Shown piece by piece: positions 1-6,784 of a stretch of 64,000 nucleotides of DNA (the stretch's first letter is position 1; each line of letters starts with the position of its first letter). The stretch comes from Streptomyces sp. RB17 (GTDB lineage: Bacteria > Actinomycetota > Actinomycetes > Streptomycetales > Streptomycetaceae), in contig NZ_WEGL01000001.1 in the NCBI RefSeq assembly GCF_009604455.1, positions 310,001 through 374,000 of the forward strand. The letters are read 5' to 3'. Position numbers and translations under genes: made by a program. The notes beneath the pieces are model-generated. The model saw only the letters and a list, made by a program, of their open reading frames with translations. It was not told the DNA's origin and searched no databases.

Positions 1-53
1 GCCACACACCGGGCGCAATACCCCCAACGGGGGGAAACCCTCCCACATGTCTG

Positions 54-80
54 GCGTGGCCGTGCCGCCGAGGGCCACGC
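54..80 (+). terminator. Small GC hairpin upstream of the lipoprotein
   Basis: An 8-bp perfect inverted repeat (GCGTGGCC at 54-61, GGCCACGC at 73-80) with an 11-nt loop lies just before the lipoprotein start. It has no T-run. It could end transcription of a gene left of the window or be a leader hairpin. Confidence 0.3.
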
Positions 81-101
81 TGGACCGGGGTGTCAGGGGG
101 G

Positions 102-725
102 ATGGCCATGCGTGGGAAAGGTGCGATGAGGGCCGCGTGTCTCGCCTGCCTGCTGCCGGCCGCCCTGCTGGCCGGCTGCCGGGGCACGGCGGGCACCCCC
201 GTCGGCGACGCCCGCCCCACCCCGGCCACCACCGGCGGCTACGGCGCCGAGTTCCTCGCGGTCGGCGAGTGCAGTTCCTTCGGCACGGCCAGCTTCACCG
301 AGGTGCCCTGCGCGAGCGAGCGGGCGGCGGCCAGGGTCGTCGCCCGCTACGACGGCGCGAGCGCCGACGGACCCCTGTGCCCGCCGACGACCGACTTCGT
401 CCTGCACATCAGCGACCGGTCCACGGCCGCCGACGAGGACGGCGACGGCGCGATACCCCAGGGCTACGCCTGCATGCGCAACCTGGAGCCCCCGCACCCC
501 GGCGACCCCGGCGGCGGGGGCGGACCCCGCACGATCCCCGGCGACTGCGTCTACTCCTCCGGCAAGGGCCAGGTCCGCGAGACCCCCTGCAACGGCACCG
601 GCGCCCACCGCCCCCAGTACCGGATCACCAAGGCGACACCGGCGCGGGAGGACTGCCCGGGGTCGACGGCTTTGTACGTCCAGCTGGGGGGCCGGAACCC
701 GGTGGGCTGCGCGCGGAGGCTCTGA
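102..725 (+). CDS. Secreted lipoprotein, LppU/SCO3897-like
   Basis: Predicted membrane-anchored lipoprotein of about 207 residues. A hydrophobic stretch ends in the lipobox LLAGC, so signal peptidase II cleavage and lipidation of that Cys are expected. The exported part has two similar units: 'VGECSSF...VPC...CPP' and, later, 'PGDCVYSSG...TPCNG...DCPG', i.e. paired cysteines of the type seen in the actinobacterial LppU/SCO3897 family. The function of that family is unknown to me. The ATG at 102 follows a G-rich stretch that can act as ribosome site; GTG 90, ATG 108 and ATG 126 are alternatives. The gene stands alone and is followed by a MITE-like element. Confidence 0.7.
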   Translation: MAMRGKGAMRAACLACLLPAALLAGCRGTAGTPVGDARPTPATTGGYGAEFLAVGECSSFGTASFTEVPCASERAAARVVARYDGASADGPLCPPTTDFVLHISDRSTAADEDGDGAIPQGYACMRNLEPPHPGDPGGGGGPRTIPGDCVYSSGKGQVRETPCNGTGAHRPQYRITKATPAREDCPGSTALYVQLGGRNPVGCARRL

Positions 726-742
726 CCCGCCGACACCGGCTC

Positions 743-925
743 CCTAGGCCCTGTCGTCAAACTCCCTCCTGCCCCGCGACGCCATGCACGCACTCTCGCC
801 GCACCGGACCCAGGCCCAAGTACATCCAGTACGAGGGCCAGGGTCCGGCACGCCGAGAGCACGCACCTGACGCCGCAGGGCCCGCCCTTCGGGCGGACGG
901 CTGGAGTTTGACGACCGGGCCTAGG
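743..925. mobile_element. MITE-like palindromic element with CTAG-flanked ends
   Basis: The 23-bp ends (743-765 and 903-925) are inverted repeats matching at 22 of 23 positions. Inside them, about 778-820 (...CACGCACTCTCGCCG...) pairs imperfectly with 831-873, so most of the element is one long imperfect palindrome around 'AAGTACATCCAGTAC'. No transposase is encoded. Both ends carry CTAG (744-747 and 921-924), the 4-bp duplication expected for many IS5-group elements, so it is probably a non-autonomous relative mobilised in trans. Its right edge supplies the stop codon of the neighbouring LysR gene. Confidence 0.75.
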
Positions 926-1859
926 CCCGCACCGCAGGCTCCCACTCAGGGGACTCCGTCAACTGGCGTGCCGCAGAACAGAGTTGCTCGCACACCGCCC
1001 CCAGTACCGGATCCGCCTCGGCCCCCGCCCGTACCGCCGCGAACACGTTCCGGGACGGTGGTTGTCCCGCCGCCGGACGTACGGCCAGGCGGCGGTGGGT
1101 GTACAGCGGGCGGACCAGGCGCGGCACCAGGGCCACCCCGATGCCCGTCTCCACCAGGGCGGTCAGGGCGCTCCAGTCGTTCACCGCGTGGCGGATGTCC
1201 GGGGTGAAGCCCGCCGCCGCGCACACGGCGCGGGCCACCGCGCCACAGCAGCTCCCTGCCGCGCCCACGATCCAGGGCTCGGCGGCCAGTTCGCGCAGCG
1301 GGACGCGGTCGCGAGCGGCCAGCGGGTGATCCTCGGGCAGCGCCAGGTCGAGGATGTCCGTCAGCAGGTCGGTGCGGGTGTAGCGGCGGTCGGTGTGCGG
1401 GGGAGTCGCCCCGAAGTCGACGGCCACCACCACGTCCAGCCGGCCCGCGTCGAGTGCGGTGAACACGTCCGGCGGCTCGGCCTCCACCACGTCCACCCGG
1501 ACCCGGGGAAACCGCTCGGCCAGCGCGCGCAGCGCCGGCGGCAGCAGCCCGAGGATGCCGCTGCCGAAGCAGCCGACCGTGACCTGTCCGCGCCCACCGG
1601 ACGCGTACGCGGCCAAGTCGGCCCGGGCCCGCTCCAGTTGGGCGGCGATGGTCGCGGCGTGGCCCAGCAGGATCCGGGCCTGCCCGGTCAGCCGTACGCC
1701 CCGTCCGTCCCGCTCGGTCAGCGGCGCCCCGAACTCCCGGGCCAGCGCCGCGATCTGCTGGGACACCGCCGACGGGGTCAGGTGCAGGGCCGCGGCGGTA
1801 CGGGCCAGGCTGCCCCGGCGCTCCAGTTCGCGCAGCACGGTCAGCCGCCGCAGATCCAT
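921..1859 (-). CDS. LysR-family transcriptional regulator
   Basis: DNA-binding regulator of about 312 residues. The N-terminal winged helix-turn-helix is clear (MDLRRLTVLRELERRGSL, then AAALHLTPSAVSQQIAAL). A PBP2-like effector domain follows from about residue 90. The ATG at 1859 fits the family start; an upstream GTG at 1886 would add nine residues. The gene is divergent from the RBBP9-like hydrolase, with about 77 bp between the two starts, so that hydrolase is its most likely target. The TAG stop (921-923) lies inside the terminal repeat and CTAG of the MITE-like element, so the extreme C-terminus (...EWEPAVRA) may have been reset by that insertion. Confidence 0.9.
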   Translation of the reverse strand: MDLRRLTVLRELERRGSLARTAAALHLTPSAVSQQIAALAREFGAPLTERDGRGVRLTGQARILLGHAATIAAQLERARADLAAYASGGRGQVTVGCFGSGILGLLPPALRALAERFPRVRVDVVEAEPPDVFTALDAGRLDVVVAVDFGATPPHTDRRYTRTDLLTDILDLALPEDHPLAARDRVPLRELAAEPWIVGAAGSCCGAVARAVCAAAGFTPDIRHAVNDWSALTALVETGIGVALVPRLVRPLYTHRRLAVRPAAGQPPSRNVFAAVRAGAEADPVLGAVCEQLCSAARQLTESPEWEPAVRA

Positions 1860-1936
1860 CGTGTAGGTTCCGCTCACCTGTTCCACCCGGAAACATTAAC
1901 TGGACGGCGAGAGTCGGGTCGGAAATCATCGGCGGC

Positions 1937-2533
1937 ATGACCACGCGCTCGTACCTCATCCTGCACGGCTGGCAGAACCACCGCCCCGAGGACCACTGGC
2001 AGCACTGGCTCGCCGACCGCCTCACCGAGCTGGGCCACCGGGTCACCTATCCGCAGCTGCCCGACCCGGACGACCCCGGCCTTGAGGTGTGGCTCACCGA
2101 GCTCGCCCGCCGTCTGGACGCGTTGGACGACTCGGGCGAGCGGGTCGTCGTCGCCCACAGCCTCTCCGCCGTGCTGTGGCTGCACGCCGCCGCCCGGGGC
2201 CTGAAGCAGCTGCGGTACGCAGACCGGGTACTGCTCGTCGCGCCGCCGTCCGGGTCCTTCCTCGCCGGGCAGCCGGAGGTCTCCGCCTTCGCCCCGCCCG
2301 CCCTCGACACCCCGCTTCCCGGCCCGGCCCGGCTGGTGGCGGGCACCGACGACCCGTACTGCCCGGAGGGCGCCCACCGCCTCTACGCCGAGCCCCTCGG
2401 CCTCCCCGCCGACATGCTCCCCGGCGCCGCCCACCTCGACCTCGACGCCGGGTACGGTCCCTGGCCGGCGGTCCTGGACTGGTGCCTGAACGGCACGACA
2501 CCGCTGACGGCCCGCCCGGGCCAGAACGCCTGA
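1937..2533 (+). CDS. RBBP9/YdeN-family alpha/beta hydrolase
   Basis: Small cytoplasmic serine hydrolase of 198 residues. Seen: 'ILHGWQN' near the N-terminus, the nucleophile elbow VVAHSLSAV (about residues 71-79), a late acidic 'GTDDPYCP' and the histidine in 'GAAHLDLDAGYGPWP'. This order and the short length match the RBBP9/YdeN family (DUF1234-like). The substrate is unknown. The gene is divergent from the LysR gene and is probably controlled by it. It ends just before the duplicated 3' fragment of the convergent MFS gene. Confidence 0.85.
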   Translation: MTTRSYLILHGWQNHRPEDHWQHWLADRLTELGHRVTYPQLPDPDDPGLEVWLTELARRLDALDDSGERVVVAHSLSAVLWLHAAARGLKQLRYADRVLLVAPPSGSFLAGQPEVSAFAPPALDTPLPGPARLVAGTDDPYCPEGAHRLYAEPLGLPADMLPGAAHLDLDAGYGPWPAVLDWCLNGTTPLTARPGQNA

Positions 2534-2540
2534 GGCCCTT

Positions 2541-2680
2541 CAGACGGATCCCGTGGCCTGGGCGGCTCCGTCGGCCGGAGCGGGCGCCCGGTCCCGTAGC
2601 TCCGGTGTCGTCGCGGCGACCGCCCCTACCGCGAGCAGACACAGCGGGCCGCGGGTGATCAGTGGGGTTGCGCGGGTGGT
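2541..2680 (-). repeat. Duplicate of the 3' end of the MFS gene
   Basis: This stretch repeats 2726-2865, the last ~45 codons of the adjacent MFS gene, at an offset of exactly 185 bp. The first ~125 bp differ at only a few positions; similarity fades toward 2680. Read on the minus strand it still encodes the MFS C-terminus (ending ...PADGAAQATGSV) in frame. The copy lies downstream of the true stop, between the two convergent genes. It has no start of its own and looks like a non-functional partial duplication. Confidence 0.85.
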
Positions 2681-2724
2681 CCGGCCGGCGGCCTCCCGGG
2701 CCCGGCCGCCGTTTGAGAGGCTCC

Positions 2725-3981
2725 TCAGACGGATCCCGTGGCCTGGGCGGCTCCGTCGGCCGGAGCCGGCGCCCGGTCCCGCAGCTCCGGTGTCGTCGCG
2801 GCGACCGCCCCTACCGCGAGCAGACACAGCAGGCCGCCGGTGACCAGTGAGGTCACTCCGCTGGTCCAGCCGGCGACCAGGCCGCCGCGCACGTTGCCGA
2901 GACTGGGACCCGCCTGGCCGACGATCTGCTCGGCCGCCGTGACCCGGCCGAGCAGCGCGTCCGGGGTGCGGGTCTGCACGATCGTGGACCGGGAGACAAC
3001 CGAGGTGGCGTCCCCGGCGCCCGCGACGGCGAGCAGGGCGAGCCCCAGCCACGGGTTGGTCATCAGCCCGAAGAGGACCAGCGCCGCACCCCAGACGGCC
3101 GCCGCGCCCAGCATCACCGGACCCGGGCGGCCGAGCCGGGTCACCGCGCCCGACAGGGCGGTGGCCGTGACGCCGCCCACCGCCAGGGCCGACAGGAACA
3201 GGCCGAGGGTGCGTGGGTCGTCGCCGAACCGCTCGGCGTTGACCAGCGGGAACAGACTCACCGGGAAGGACAGCACGGTCGCGGCGAGGTCGGTGATCAG
3301 CGCGCCCCGCACCACCCGGTGCCCGGCCAGGAACCGCAGGCCGTCCAGCACCCCGTGCAGGCCCGCCCGCGACAGTTCGCCCCGCGGTGGCAGCGCGGGC
3401 AGCCCGAAGGCGCCGTAGAAGGCGACGCCGAAGCTGAGGGCGTCCAGCAGATAGCAGGCGCCGATGCCCAGCCGGCCCAGCAGCACACCGGCCAGGGCCG
3501 GGCCGAGCAGCATCATCGACTGGCCGGTGATCTGGTTCAGCGCCAGACCGGCCGCCACCTGGTCCTTCGGCAGCAGACGCGGCACGAAGACCCCGGCCGC
3601 CGGGGCGCCGAGCGCGCCGAATGCCGCCTGCGTGGCGACCAGCCCGAGAACGGCCCCCACCGGGACATGCCCGGTGAAGCCCTGCACGGCCAGCAGCACG
3701 GAACAGGCCGCCTGTCCCACGGTCGCCGTCAGATAGATCCGCCGCCGGTCCGCCCGGTCCACCCAGGCGCCCGCGAACAGCCCGAACACCACCAGCGGCA
3801 GCGCCTGCGCGAGCCCGACCGCACCGGTCCACGCCGTACTGCGGGTCATGTCCCACACCTGGTACATGACCGTCACCATGGTCATGAACCCACCGAGCAC
3901 GGACACGGTCCGGCCGACCAGCAGCCGCCGGAAGACGGGGGAGGCGCGCAGGGGCCGTACATCGATGAGCGGCTGAATCAC
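2725..3981 (-). CDS. MFS transporter
   Basis: Integral membrane exporter-type major facilitator of 418 residues with about 12 hydrophobic segments. The family loop motif between TM2 and TM3 is visible as 'GAWVDRADRRRIYL' (about residues 71-84), and the layout is typical of MFS_3 / EntS-like drug or siderophore exporters. The substrate cannot be read from the sequence. The start is GTG (3979-3981) with no convincing ribosome site (CCTCCCCCG precedes it), so a leaderless or slightly different start is possible. Its last ~45 codons are duplicated 185 bp further on. Convergent with the RBBP9-like hydrolase. Confidence 0.85.
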   Translation of the reverse strand: MIQPLIDVRPLRASPVFRRLLVGRTVSVLGGFMTMVTVMYQVWDMTRSTAWTGAVGLAQALPLVVFGLFAGAWVDRADRRRIYLTATVGQAACSVLLAVQGFTGHVPVGAVLGLVATQAAFGALGAPAAGVFVPRLLPKDQVAAGLALNQITGQSMMLLGPALAGVLLGRLGIGACYLLDALSFGVAFYGAFGLPALPPRGELSRAGLHGVLDGLRFLAGHRVVRGALITDLAATVLSFPVSLFPLVNAERFGDDPRTLGLFLSALAVGGVTATALSGAVTRLGRPGPVMLGAAAVWGAALVLFGLMTNPWLGLALLAVAGAGDATSVVSRSTIVQTRTPDALLGRVTAAEQIVGQAGPSLGNVRGGLVAGWTSGVTSLVTGGLLCLLAVGAVAATTPELRDRAPAPADGAAQATGSV

Positions 3982-4021
3982 CGGGGGAGGCTAGCCGGGC
4001 GCCGATGACCGGGCCAGCGAT

Positions 4022-4165
4022 TTAAACGGAGGGCCGGGGCAGCGCCCCGTGGGGGCGCGGGGCCGTATTCGATGTGCGGCTCCGCCGCGTGGGCGCGAGG
4101 TACCACAACGCACCCGCACCCGCACCCGGCGACGGCGATGCGGCCCCGAGCCAGTAGCCGCACAT
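4022..4165. repeat. Streptomyces-type intergenic repeat with hairpin
   Basis: The block contains the hairpin GCGCCCC-GTG-GGGGCGC (4042-4058), then 'GATGTGCGGCTCCGCCGCGT' and 'GGGCGCGAG'. I recognise this wording from many Streptomyces intergenic regions, but I could not search for it. It lies between the start of the MFS gene and the 3' end of the TIM-barrel gene. The hairpin could work as a terminator for the latter; no coding function is apparent. Confidence 0.5.
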
Positions 4166-4174
4166 CACCCCGAA

Positions 4175-4975
4175 CTACGCCGCCTCACCCAGCAAGCGCA
4201 GCAAGTGCTCCCGCCCCGCCCCCAACAACCCCGCAAGCGGCGCGGCAGCCTCGTACCACCGCTTCTCGTACTCCCAGCACAACCACCCGTCCCACCCACG
4301 CCGGCACAGCACATCCACGCACTCGGTGAGCGGAAGCACCCCCGAGCCCAGCGGCAGCGGCACCGTGTCCTGCGCCGAAGCGATGTCCTTGACCTGCACA
4401 TACCCCAGATGCGGAGCAAGCGCCGCGTACGTGTCGGCGGGCTGCTCCCCGCCCAGCCAGGTGTGCATGACGTCCCACAGCGCACCCACCTGCCGGTGTC
4501 CGACCGGACCCAGCACCCGGATCACGTCGGCACCGGTGCGATACGAGTCGTGCGTCTCCAGCAGGATCCGCACCCCCAGCGCTGCGGCGTCCTCGGCCGC
4601 GGTGCCGAGCCGCCGGGCGGCCAGTGCGTCGGACTCCTCCAGGGGGCGGTCGGGGTCGGCGCCGGGGAACACCCGGACGTAGGGCGCGCCCAGGTCGTGG
4701 GCGAGGTGCAGGAGGTCCCGGATCTCCGCCAGGACGGGTGCGTCGTCACCCGGCGCGGCGACCCGCGCGTACCCGGCGAGGCCCAGCACCTCGACCCCGG
4801 CCTCCTTGAACCGGGCCGCGGTCTCGGCGCGTTCGGCGGGGGAGAGGCCGGTATGGACCGGCTCCTCCGGGTGGGCGCGCAGCTCGACGCCGTGGTAGCC
4901 GTGGGCGGTCGCGAGCGCCAGGACATCGGGGACGGGCAGGCCGGGGACACCGAGAGTGGAGAACGCCAGCTTCAT
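4175..4975 (-). CDS. Sugar phosphate isomerase/epimerase (TIM barrel)
   Basis: Predicted metal-dependent (beta/alpha)8 enzyme of the AP-endonuclease-2/xylose-isomerase-like superfamily, 266 residues. Seen: 'MKLAFSTLGVPGLPV', 'HGYHGVELRAHPEEP', 'ILLETHDSYRTG', 'GALWDVMHTW', 'GYVQVKDI' and 'WEYEKRWY', the expected run of acidic and His metal ligands. I chose the ATG at 4975 because the fold begins there; in-frame ATGs at 5023 and 4996 would add 16 or 7 residues and overlap the next gene's 3' end. The substrate is unknown. It may be co-transcribed with the upstream MarR-GNAT gene. Confidence 0.8.
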   Translation of the reverse strand: MKLAFSTLGVPGLPVPDVLALATAHGYHGVELRAHPEEPVHTGLSPAERAETAARFKEAGVEVLGLAGYARVAAPGDDAPVLAEIRDLLHLAHDLGAPYVRVFPGADPDRPLEESDALAARRLGTAAEDAAALGVRILLETHDSYRTGADVIRVLGPVGHRQVGALWDVMHTWLGGEQPADTYAALAPHLGYVQVKDIASAQDTVPLPLGSGVLPLTECVDVLCRRGWDGWLCWEYEKRWYEAAAPLAGLLGAGREHLLRLLGEAA

Positions 4976-5015
4976 GGGCCGGACCCTACTCGTCATCCGC
5001 CCGATCCGTGACTCG

Positions 5016-5945
5016 TCATTCACCCGATTCGTGCAGATCCAGTCGCCAGTCCTGGCCCACGAGATCCTTGCCGAAGGAGCGGTGCGGTTTCTCCGCGACG
5101 AGAACGAAGCCGTGCCGCTGGTAGATCCGGCGGGCGCCGCTGAGCACGTCGTTGGTCCACAGCACCAGGTCGCGGTAGCCGACCCCGCGCGCGAAGTCGA
5201 TCACGGCCCGCACCAGCCGGTCGCCGACGCCGTGCCCGCGCGCCTCCGGCTCGACGAGCAGCAGCCGCAGCCGCGCGGTACCGGGCGCGTCGTCCCGTAC
5301 ACACATCACACAGCCCACCGGGCGCCCCGCCTGCTCGGCGATCCACACCCGCTCCAGATGCGGGTCGTGGTCCTCCGCGAAGTCGGCGACGATCCGGGCG
5401 ACCAGTCCCTCGTAGTCGGCGTTCCAGCCGTACTCGGCCGCGTACAGCGCCGCGTTGCGCTGCACGATCCAGCCGAGGTCGCCGGGGCGCGGCTCGCGCA
5501 GCACGACCTCGTCGGACCGGGCGCCGCCCCCGCCCAGGGCCTCCCGGATGGTCCGCATGGCCTGCGCCAGCCGTGGCCGGTCGGCCGGGGGCACGGTGTC
5601 GAGCATGGCCCCGACCGTCTCCCGGGCCCGCTCGTCGAGCAGGGCGGCGGCCTCCCGTCCAGGCGCGGTGAGGCTCACCCGCCGTCGGCGCGGATCGCTC
5701 TCGGAGGGCCCGCGCTCGATCAGCCCGGCGTCCTCGAACTTGTTCAGGATCCGGCTCAGATACCCGGCGTCCAGGTCGAGCCGGGTGCGCAGATCGACCG
5801 CGTCCAGGTGCGGGACCTGGGCGAGTTCGTACAGCACGCGGGATTCGGTGAGGGTGTACGGGGCGTAGAGGTGGCGGCCGTAGTCGAGGGCGCCGATGAG
5901 GCCCGTGTAGAAGCGGTTGAAGGCCCGCACGTCCTGGACGGTCAT
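5016..5945 (-). CDS. MarR regulator fused to GNAT acetyltransferase
   Basis: Single 309-residue protein with two domains. Residues ~1-145 form a MarR winged helix: helix 'DAVDLRTRLDLDAGYLSRIL' then the wing 'SDPRRRRVSLT'. Residues ~150-305 form a GNAT acetyl-CoA domain: 'LLLVEPEARGHGVGDRLVRA' is motif A and 'GARRIYQRHGFVLVAEKPH' is motif B. Such fusions are known in actinobacteria and proteobacteria; their substrates are mostly unproven. A strong ribosome site (GGGGGAG) precedes the ATG. The palindrome at 5963-5973 lies 18 bp upstream of the start and could be its own operator. Confidence 0.9.
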   Translation of the reverse strand: MTVQDVRAFNRFYTGLIGALDYGRHLYAPYTLTESRVLYELAQVPHLDAVDLRTRLDLDAGYLSRILNKFEDAGLIERGPSESDPRRRRVSLTAPGREAAALLDERARETVGAMLDTVPPADRPRLAQAMRTIREALGGGGARSDEVVLREPRPGDLGWIVQRNAALYAAEYGWNADYEGLVARIVADFAEDHDPHLERVWIAEQAGRPVGCVMCVRDDAPGTARLRLLLVEPEARGHGVGDRLVRAVIDFARGVGYRDLVLWTNDVLSGARRIYQRHGFVLVAEKPHRSFGKDLVGQDWRLDLHESGE

Positions 5946-5960
5946 GATCTCCCCCGGATG

Positions 5961-5976
5961 TTTGACTCAGTCAGAG
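5961..5976 (-). promoter_or_regulatory. Candidate MarR operator (TGACTCAGTCA)
   Basis: An 11-bp perfect palindrome TGACT-C-AGTCA (5963-5973) sits just upstream of the MarR-GNAT start. Position and symmetry fit autoregulation by a MarR dimer. A second partial copy, TTGACTGACC, occurs near 6066. Confidence 0.45.
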
Positions 5977-6130
5977 ATGCCGTCCCTCGGAGACTAGGCC
6001 CGCCGACCTGCCCGCGTCCACGGTTCGGCTCATCGGCGTACCAAATGCGCTTGACGTGCACGGGTGTTGACTGACCGGACCCGGGTCCGCTTCCTTTGCC
6101 TGTTCTTTAGGCGGGTGCAGAGTCCTGCTT

Positions 6131-6159
6131 TTGACTCCGCCGCAACCTCGTCGTAGCTT
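6131..6159 (+). promoter_or_regulatory. Candidate sigma70-type promoter for the Gly/Trp peptide
   Basis: TTGACT (6131-6136) and TAGCTT (6154-6159) are separated by 17 bp, about 175 bp upstream of the secreted peptide's ATG. The 386-bp gap 5946-6331 otherwise holds the MarR palindrome, a locally AT-richer stretch (TTTAATAACGAAC, 6158-6170) and no convincing gene. Confidence 0.5.
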
Positions 6160-6331
6160 TAATAACGAACGTCACTTATGTCCGTTTTATCCACGGACGT
6201 GACGGTCCGCCGCCGGAGCGGAACAGTGGGCGGTGGGCGGCGCTCTGAGCGACGCGCAGGCTCTGGAGCGCACATGGACGGCCCGTCGAGGCCCCGGAAA
6301 GTCAATCACACCCTCCGGAGAGGGGCTCATC

Positions 6332-6634
6332 ATGCGCGCGCACACCACCCGTATCAAGAGAGTGGCTATCGCCGTCTGCTCGGCACCGATCCTGGCGATC
6401 GCCGCCGGAGCCGGAGCCGCCCAGGCAGCCACCACCTCGTCCGCTCCTCAGCAGGTCGTCTCGTACCACCAAGGTGGCGGCGGCTGGGGCTGGGGAGACG
6501 ACGGCGGCGGCTGGGGCTGGGGCGGCTGGGGCTGGGGCGACGGCGGCGGCTGGGGCTGGGGCCACGGCGGCGGCTGGGGCTGGGGCGGCGGCTGGGGCTG
6601 GGGCGGCGGCTGGGGCTGGGGCGGCTGGGACTGA
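6332..6634 (+). CDS. Secreted glycine/tryptophan-repeat peptide
   Basis: 100-residue precursor with a clear Sec signal: basic MRAHTTRIKR, a hydrophobic core, and likely cleavage after ...GAAQA (about residue 31). The mature part starts ATTSSAPQQVVSYHQ and then is almost only Gly and Trp in repeats of GGGWGWG, with occasional D and H, ending GWGGWD. It contains about 15 Trp. The ATG at 6332 follows a good ribosome site (GGAGAGG); a longer frame upstream lacks a signal peptide. A strong hairpin follows. No known enzyme domain or cysteine is present. I infer a secreted or wall-associated structural or interface-active peptide; function unknown. Confidence 0.75.
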   Translation: MRAHTTRIKRVAIAVCSAPILAIAAGAGAAQAATTSSAPQQVVSYHQGGGGWGWGDDGGGWGWGGWGWGDGGGWGWGHGGGWGWGGGWGWGGGWGWGGWD

Positions 6635-6688
6635 GTGTCAGAAGTGAGCCGCACGCCCTGGCAAGCAACCCCCTGACAAACGAAGGGT

Positions 6689-6724
6689 GGATCCGGGTGC
6701 CCGACCCCACGGGCACCCGGATCC
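6689..6724 (+). terminator. Strong hairpin terminator
   Basis: Perfect 15-bp stem (6689-6703 with 6710-6724, GGATCCGGGTGCCCG) and a 6-nt loop, about 55 bp after the Gly/Trp peptide stop. It separates this gene from the monooxygenase. Confidence 0.8.
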
Positions 6725-6784
6725 ATATGCGGAACCCGTGACGGAAGTGATGTATCAGTGTGGCCGTGACAACGGAGGTACCGG

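Noticed and set aside
6470..6634. Regular GGCTGGGGCTGGGGC repeats as a possible CRISPR or satellite array
   Set aside because: There are no spacers, and the repeats are codons of a Gly/Trp protein with a signal peptide, ribosome site and terminator.
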